Shown: positions 57,328 through 64,000 of the stretch, piece by piece
Layout: each line of letters begins with the position of its first letter
Numbering within the stretch: the first letter of the stretch is position 1
NCBI RefSeq assembly: GCF_000340215.1
Contig: NW_006921533.1
Location: forward strand, 6,539,424 to 6,603,423
Length of the DNA stretch: 64,000 nucleotides
From: Pseudocercospora fijiensis CIRAD86
Taxonomy: Eukaryota > Ascomycota > Dothideomycetes > Mycosphaerellales > Mycosphaerellaceae
Direction of reading: 5' to 3'
Notes under the pieces: generated by a model
What the model saw: the letters and a program-made list of their open reading frames with translations, nothing else
Told to the model about the DNA's origin: nothing
Databases searched by the model: none
Made by a program: the position numbers and the translations under genes

Positions 57328-60300
57328 TTATAGGCCCTTAGCCTTCTTCTTGTTCTTTATACTAGTCTAATACTCGTCTAGCAACTTAGTTATATCCTTA
57401 AACGAGTCTTTAGCCTCCTACGAGTCCTATTTAGGTAAATAGCCTTACTATCTTAGTAGGTACTCCTTCTTGCCTTACCTAGTCCGGTGCTTTAGAATGC
57501 GTTCTATAGACTATAGCTCTTTACCGTCGGCTAGTATCTCTTTATATTTAGCAGGGGCTTCTTTAGGGCCTCCGCGGTAGTAGTATAGTTTAAGGAGGGA
57601 GATATAGAAGGTATTATAGATAGTGTAGTATAGTAGGAGCTATAACTAATAGGCCTAGCTATTGCCCTTCGGTTCTCGGATTCGGAATAGGCTAATAAAC
57701 CGTAGTGCTAGTTTAGGGCGTGTTTTGCTATTAGGTAATAGGTATTTGCGGATGCGGAGGTTCTTTATACTAAGTATAACTATATCGCCTTGCTTAAAGG
57801 TTATCGGTGTATAGTGTTTGTTATAATAGGCCTTCTAATATACCTAGGCTTTTGCTAGTTTGTTAGCTATCTTAGCGTAAATCTCTCGCATCTTTTAAAC
57901 CCTCTTAATAGCTACTAGTATCTTAGGTATTAGTACTTAACGCGCTTCCCTTTCCTTACGCTCGGCCCCGAGCGATAGGGGGTCTTATAGTATAGTAGCG
58001 TTCTGCCCTATTATAGCTATATATAGTAACACCCTAGTTAACGAGTAGACACTGTTATTATATACGAATTCAGCTAGTTATAGGAGGTTAACCTAGTCTT
58101 TAGGGTTCTCGTTAATGTAACTACGTAGGTACTACTATAGGGTAGCATTCTGCCTCTCTATCTAGCTATCTGTTTATAGATAGAATGCTATAAACAGGCG
58201 ATACTTAAGTCTTAGCTATAGGCAAATCTTACTCTAATAGTAAGATATAAATATCGAGCCTCGATCGGAGACTATCCCCTTAGGGGTCCCCTAATAGCTA
58301 TAGAAGATGTTGTTCTATAGCGACTTAGCTAGGTTAATAGCCGTCTAATCCTTTTAGGTAGGAATGTAACGAGCGCCCTTAGTAAACTAGTCTACGACAA
58401 CTAGGATAGCATTATATATATCCTTGCTACCCCTACGCTTAGTAGGCGGAAGGCCTATAATAAAATCTATTATAAGCTTAGCAAATAGCTTCTTTAGGAT
58501 AGGGAGTGAAGACAACTCGCCAAATAGTAAGTGTTTCGGTACTTTAACTCGTTAATATACGGTACACGTATTTACGTAGTCCTTTATGTCCCGCTTACTA
58601 TTTAGCTAGTAGTATATACGCGATAGTAGCTCGTACGACCTCTCTATACTATAGTAACCGGCAAGCTTACTATTATAGTATCGCTTAAGAAGCTCTTATC
58701 TAATCGATTGTTTAGCGGGGACATAGTATCTGCCCTTAAACTTTAAGTAACCCTTATCGTCGATCGACTAACTATTACTCTTACTAGATCGAGTCTTTCG
58801 CCTACTTACAAGCTTATCGATACGTTTAGTAGCAAAGGCGTCCCTCTACTAAGTACGTAACAGCTTATCTATAAACGATTAACTATCCCTATTCGCAAGG
58901 TTATTTAATAGCACCCTCGCTATTAAACGAGGTACGTATTATATATATCTAATAGTACTAGTAGCCGGATTAACTATAGTAGTGCTTTAATCGCTGTTAC
59001 TATATATAGCGATATCGACTAGGGAGTTATTATAACTTCTCCTGTCTGTGTCCTTAGCCCTTGCCTTAATACGTACTATTAATATAGTAAGAGCATTAAT
59101 ATGCTTCGAGCCGTCGCGGAGTCCGGTAAGCCGCTTATCCTACGCTTGCTTATTAACAATACGGGCTATAGCAATCTTATACTATAGGGTTGGAAACAAA
59201 GAATTAATATACTAGGTCTCGCTATTATAATTAGGTCGCCTCGATAGGCTATTAGTAGGGTTGCTTACGCCTAGCCGATATAATATATTAAAATCGAACC
59301 TAGCGAGGTAGACGGCCTATCTAGCCTGTCGACCTATAACCCTAGTAACCTTAGTAATACTACGGAGGTTGTTATAGTCTGTATAGACCTATATTGTATA
59401 TTAGGCCCTATCGAGGTAGTGTCTCTAGTGCTTAAAGGCCTCGATAATAGCTAAGAGCTCTTACTCGTAGGTCTCGTAGCGACGTTCTATATCGATTATC
59501 TTTCGTAAGAAGAAGGCAATTAGGTACTAGTAATAGTCTTTGTCCGATTGTTAGGACATAATAGCTAATATAGCGAACTAGGAAGCGTTAGTCTTAATAC
59601 GGATTAGTTTGCTTAGTACGAAATAGTATAATAAGGGGACTTTAGTAAATCGCTTCTTTAAACCGTTAAAAGCGGTTTGTACTCTGTTAGTCTATTTAAA
59701 CTCTCTAGTCGGGTTAGCCTTAGTTTTAGTAAGCTTAGTTAGGGGCATTACGTATCGCGAATAGCCTTTAGTGAAGCAGCGATAGAAATTAGCGAAGCTA
59801 AGGAACGACTATAGCTCCTTAATGCTAGTAGGTATTAGCTATTTAGTAATAGTTTTGATCCGATTAGGGTTAGCCTTTATACTATTAGTTGATATAAGGA
59901 AGCTAAGGAAGGGCACCTCCTTAGTAGCGAAGGTGTATTTAGAAGGCTTGCAATACAGTCTATAGGCCCGTAGGCGGTCGAGTACCTTACGTACGGCGGC
60001 CTAATGTTCTACAATGTTAGGTAAGTGTATATAGACTAGGATATTATCTAGGTAAACTATATAGAGGTAGTCTAGTAGGCCTAACAAGGCCCGATTAATA
60101 TAGGACTAGAATGTCGTAGGGGCATTAGCTAGCCTAAATAGTATAACTAAATACTCGAAATGCCTATAACGAGTGCGAAAGGCTGTCTTCTATTTATCGC
60201 CCTTGTAAATACAAATGCGGTAATAGGCGTCCTTAATATCTAATATAGTGTAGTAGTAGGCTCTAGAAAGGCGATCGAGGGTCTTATTAATAAGCGGAAG

Positions 60301-61224
60301 TAGATAGCGATCTTTAATAGTAACAGCATTGAGCCTATAATAATTAATACATAGGCGTAGGCTACTATCCTTCTTTAGAACAAACAGGATTAGTATACTA
60401 GCAGGGCTGTTGCTATACTAAATTCGACTATTAGCTAGGTTCTTATCTAGGTATTTACGTAACACAGCGAGTTTACGCTTACTAAGGTTATAAAGTGGAC
60501 TAAAAGGAACCTCCTTGCCTTCTATTATATCAATCTTATAATCCGTCTCTTTAAATATAGGCAATGTCGATACTAAGTAGTGTTTAAATATATTAATATA
60601 GGTTTCTCGAATAGGCTCTAGTATACGCTCGAGCTGATTAGGGTCTATGCTATTAGGGGGCATAGGCCTATCGTTATTACCTAATAGGTCGACTATTAGG
60701 TCGGCTACGGCAGGTATTAGGTTGCTAATAAATAGGACCCTAATATCGTTAGGGCACTCGCTAACGTCGATATACTTAATGTCCTCCTTCCTAGCGATTC
60801 TAAATTGCTACTATTAGAGGCCTAAGTCTATAGCTATAGCGTAGTGCTTAAGGATAGGGTTGCTAATAACAATATCGGATAGAAGGCTGTCTATATCTAC
60901 TATATAGGTAGTAAAGTCTAACAAACGCTTATTACCGAGGTCGTTCTTTAGAATTATAGGAATATAGTAGGCTCTATAGGTTAAGTGCCGAGCCTTATTA
61001 AACTAAGCAAGGGTTAGTAGGTTAGCCCTATTTAACTGTCGAAGATCTAATTGCTTAGCTAGGCGATAGCTAATAAGGGCGCTAACTGAATTTCCTAGAT
61101 CTAGCGTAACCTTAGTCTTATAGTTAGTTCTATATGTGTCCTATATAAGACAGGTACGTATAATAGCTAGTACAATGTCGATGGTTTTACGCCGCATAAG
61201 GCTAATAGTTAGTACGGCGCTTAT
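57328..61224 (-). pseudogene. pol: Element G pol
   Basis: Collinear with B pol. The stop is at 57,328-57,330; then moving 5' come the chromodomain (about 57,380-57,530), integrase (about 57,680-59,000), RNase H (about 59,250-59,560) and RT (about 59,800-60,560). An intact RT N-terminal stretch survives at 60,418-60,663 ([17 protein letters not shown]), and the retropepsin-like region lies at about 60,820-61,200. It supplies the empty sites used to define the Hel-1 and E insertions in C/D. Confidence 0.9.
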
Positions 61225-62593
61225 TCTTTTTTCGACTAGTTAGAAGGTTAGCCTATAGAGGTAGCATTAGCGGCTAAGAGGTTTTTTCGGTGCTTAGCGG
61301 CAGTACGGTCGACTCGGGCCTAATCCCTAGGTTTGTCGCATTAGCCTAGCAGATAGCTAGTACTATCGCAATTAAAGCACTTTAATCTAGTTAAGAGGTT
61401 GCTATAGCTGCTATTAGTCGAGCGGTTAGCGTTATAAGGATACGAGCCCCTTCTACGGCCCCTATTACGGCCTCCTCTATATAGCCGTCGGCTATAGCCT
61501 CTTCTACGGTCGTTGTTACTATTCCTATTGTTAGTATTATTGTTCTAGTAGGAGCCTTAGTTTCTACTACGGCTACGGTTGTTAGCGGCTAGTCGTATCT
61601 TAGATTCTAACCGTTACTAAAGCTAGACTATACGCTCTACGGTTTCGACTTCTACTATAAATTGAATGCGTATAAGATTGGCCTATTTAAATATACGGCG
61701 ACGGTCTAATTTAAGGACTAATTCCTATCTTAGTTTTAGGCGTATTTCCGAGATCTATATAGAATCAGTCTTAGCTAGAAGGTTATCCTCGAGAGTCTTT
61801 AAATAGGCCTTAAATAAACGAGCCGACTAGTTAGTCTTTTGTTTAGCTCGAAGGTATTAGTCCTAAGTATGCTATTGTCTTAGTATCGGATTTCTAAGGG
61901 TGTCTAGCATAATAGTCTTATAGGTTTTCTACTAAATAGTAGTCTAGTTACTAAGGGAGTCGAAATAATTATCCTAAGTGCGTTTTAGGTCGCTATTAAT
62001 ATACTATATAGCGTGTACGACTAAGGAATAGTCATCTAGTAGCGCTCTTAGTGCGTTGCGTTAGTTAAGCTTATAGTTACGAATATAATCGTTGTATTGC
62101 TTTCGACTAGAGCTATTAAACATAGTACAGTCCTTAAGTTTAGCATCCTTCTTTTAAACAGTTAGTAAGGAAGGCCCTGCTACTAGTTTAGTATTAGTTA
62201 TTAGGGCCTCCTAAAGGCGGCGGATTTCGAGGAGATTATCCCTTAGCTATTATTCTTAACGCAAGGTAGTAAGCCTGTTTTAGGTAGCTTCTTAAAGTCT
62301 CGCTACTAGCTAGGGGCTAAAGGCTAGCTAGCTATATCGTCGATTAACAATATTGTTAAGGATGTCGTTAACGGGCAACGAGGGGTTATCTCCTTCGATT
62401 ATAGGTTCTTTAGTAGGCCCTCTAGTAGGCTCTTTAGTAGGAGGCACTTTAGCAGGTGCTTTAGTAGGCACTTTAGTAGGCACTGTGCTACTAGCGTTGT
62501 CGTTACTAGCGCTGCTAGCGGCGCCGCGGTTGTTGTTGCTTCGTAATAAGCCGGCTATTATAATAAGGGGTAGCACCGATAATGTATTATAGG
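61221..62593 (-). pseudogene. gag: Element G gag
   Basis: The stop TAA is at 61,221-61,223 on the element strand, right after the A run. Zinc knuckle near 61,360, Arg-rich stretch near 61,440-61,590, and an open N-terminal piece at 62,328-62,576 with the PTKVPTKAPAKVP repeat. The frame is otherwise interrupted by RIP stops. Confidence 0.82.
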
Positions 62594-62831
62594 CCCCTAA
62601 GATACGGATGTAGCGGAATTAGTAGATATCGGCTTAGTGCGATTAATTTAGTATAATAGGCCGTATAGAAGGCCTTGCTTAATAATTGGTACGGTTATTT
62701 TTAATAGAATAGTACGTAAAGGTCCCGTTCTTCGGGCGCAATATAGTTAAATTAGTTTTCGTAGCTATACCGCTAAAAGCTTGAAATAAGGACTATCTAG
62801 CTACTACCCTTAAAGGGTAGATCGAATACTA

Positions 62832-63029
62832 TATAAGAAGGGTTATATTAGTAGGTAGATAGGGTAGTAGTAAATTAGTATAGTATTCGATAGAGATCTA
62901 AGAGGAGAGGGAGGAAGGCAGGCAAGTTAGCCTAACGCTAAGCGCTAAGCCCTGCCTAAGGCACTAAGACCCTAGCTTTACTCGAGCCTAGTTATATACT
63001 AATTACGTATAACCTCTTTGGTCCTAACA
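62832..63029 (-). repeat. Element G 5' LTR
   Basis: 198 bp, TATAAGAAGGG...CCTAACA on the plus strand. Confidence 0.93.
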
Positions 63030-64000
63030 GAATCCCTAACGATACTACCTTTATAAAAGACCTCGCTACCCTCTAACGAAAATAGGGACAAGAAGACTAT
63101 ATAGACGTCTCTTCCCTATAGTTCCTTCCTAAATTTTTAGGTGCCTAAGAGTTAGTAGAAGGCGAATCGGTAACCTACGAGAACTAAGAGACTATCGATA
63201 ATACTAACGAAAAGGGAGTTAAGGAGATAGGCTGAGAGGATAGTAATAATCCCGACCCTAATCTAGTTTTAGTTTCTATTAAGGCTATCCGATTTACTAG
63301 CTAATAAATCGGTCGAGTAGGACCTCCTCGACCTAAGGAACTTTACTCTATCCCTAATAATATAGACCTTTCCGCAGTTACCTATTCCTTCGCCGTCGTC
63401 CCCGCTATCTATATTTAGGTTACTATCGGAAGCTATAGTTAGCAGATGCTAGCAATACTTAATAATAGTTTAGAGTTACTTATTATAAGTAAGCGTTAGG
63501 CTAAACAACTTAGGCTACTAATAAACAGAGACATTTCCCTCGGTATATAGGGAGTAAATAGGGAAGTTGCGCTAGTAGGTACTTGCTATAATGTTATAGT
63601 AGACGCCTTCGGCATATGCTTTTCCTTTACCTTCTAGATTGCCGCCGATCTAAATACGCTAATTATTCTAGGTCGACTATAGTCTCGTATAACCCGTAGT
63701 ATCTAGCGGAACTGCGACGATAGCTCCTAGGAGGGAACTATCGCTAACTAGAAGGGTAACCGAGTTATATTTACTAGTTATATCGGTAATACTAGCTACA
63801 AGTCCTACGAGGATATCCTTACTGCTTCTAGACGGTCTTCGGGAAACGCCGCGGCGCGGTTATAAGACCGGCAATCTGCGCTATAAGTTAGTATAGCTTA
63901 AATAGGTTATTTCTAGAAGTGCGCCGCTCCGTACGTTAAGGCAAGTTTCTAGGTTCTATACTAAGAAGACGAATGCTTAAAGCGATAGCAAGTATAATAC
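63030..64000 (+). pseudogene. gag: Element F gag-protease, continued to the window edge
   Basis: Resumes after G with the second TSD copy. A retropepsin segment lies at about 63,450-63,680: L-N-N-S-L-E at about 63,458 replaces the expected L-D-S-G-S-E, and IILGR..S is at about 63,664. It matches element A 6,780-5,782 and is cut by the end of the window. Confidence 0.8.

Larger units (their letters stand above)
55891..63029 (-). mobile_element. Element G: chromovirus LTR retrotransposon, 7.1 kb, structurally complete
   Basis: 198-bp LTRs at 55,891-56,088 and 62,832-63,029, TSD GAATC at 55,886-55,890 and 63,030-63,034. The target GAGCCGAATCCC is seen uninterrupted in A near 6,760. Same organisation as B: gag, -1 frame pol with chromodomain, 1.2-kb 3' block. 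Confidence 0.95.
52773..64000 (+). mobile_element. Element F: A-family Gypsy retrotransposon, interrupted by G, runs off the window
   Basis: F pieces are 52,773-55,890 and 63,030-64,000. They match 9,868 down to about 5,782 of element A in inverted orientation (4,084 versus 4,087 bp). LTR, PBS-like site, leader and gag-pro are present; pol and ORF3 should lie beyond 64,000. It inserted head-to-head with A in Hel-2. Confidence 0.85.

Noticed and set aside
1..64000. Intact host genes or a biosynthetic or defence cluster
   Set aside because: All recognisable coding sequence belongs to transposons and is RIP-inactivated; no spliced host gene was found.

Overview
This window is a block of nested, dead transposons from a filamentous fungus (Pezizomycotina-like). 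I found no intact host gene in it. Across all 64 kb, CpA and TpG are scarce, TpA is in excess and CpG is kept. Reading frames run for kilobases without indels but are full of TAG/TAA where Gln or Trp is expected, and invariant residues are changed by C-to-T or G-to-A. That is the pattern of repeat-induced point mutation (RIP). No strictly open frame exceeds about 130 codons, so every coding entry below is a pseudogene read through RIP stops.

The layout resolves into layers once target-site duplications (TSDs) are found. The oldest layer is a Helitron, 'Hel-2', surviving as 9,869-10,726 plus 50,063-52,772. Its DUF6570-type zinc motif was split by element C/D, a minus-strand Ty3/Gypsy chromovirus (10,727-50,057, 197-bp LTRs, TSD GCCTT). 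C/D was itself hit three times: by a 10.9-kb Helitron2-type element 'Hel-1' (12,484-23,399), by a sister chromovirus B (23,449-30,545, TSD CCTTA), and by a 14.1-kb minus-strand Gypsy element E (32,803-46,930, 344-bp LTRs, TSD GTAG). With the inserts removed, C/D is about 7.2 kb, the size of B and G.

Hel-2 is flanked by two head-to-head copies of another Gypsy family: A (1-9,868, minus, running off the left edge) and F (52,773-64,000, plus, running off the right edge). Their arms match over about 4.1 kb. F is interrupted by a third chromovirus, G (55,891-63,029, minus, TSD GAATC).

The chromovirus family (B, C/D, G) has gag with a CCHC knuckle, then in the -1 frame a pol with protease, RT, RNase H, integrase and chromodomain, then an unexplained 1.2-kb 3' block. 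The A/F and E families share a PBS-like sequence and RT motif style. Both appear to carry three separate coding blocks (gag-pro, pol, ORF3), each preceded by a family-specific palindrome. Hel-1 encodes a single frame of about 2,600 codons: DUF6570-like region, Rep, Pif1 helicase and a C-terminal segment with a candidate Ulp1/C48 protease signature.

Most worth a second look: the asymmetric inverted-repeat ends of Hel-1 and its Ulp1-like tail; the three-ORF 14-kb element with palindromes between ORFs; the TAATGCTACCCC palindrome shared by unrelated Gypsy families; and a candidate frameshift signal in the chromovirus family.
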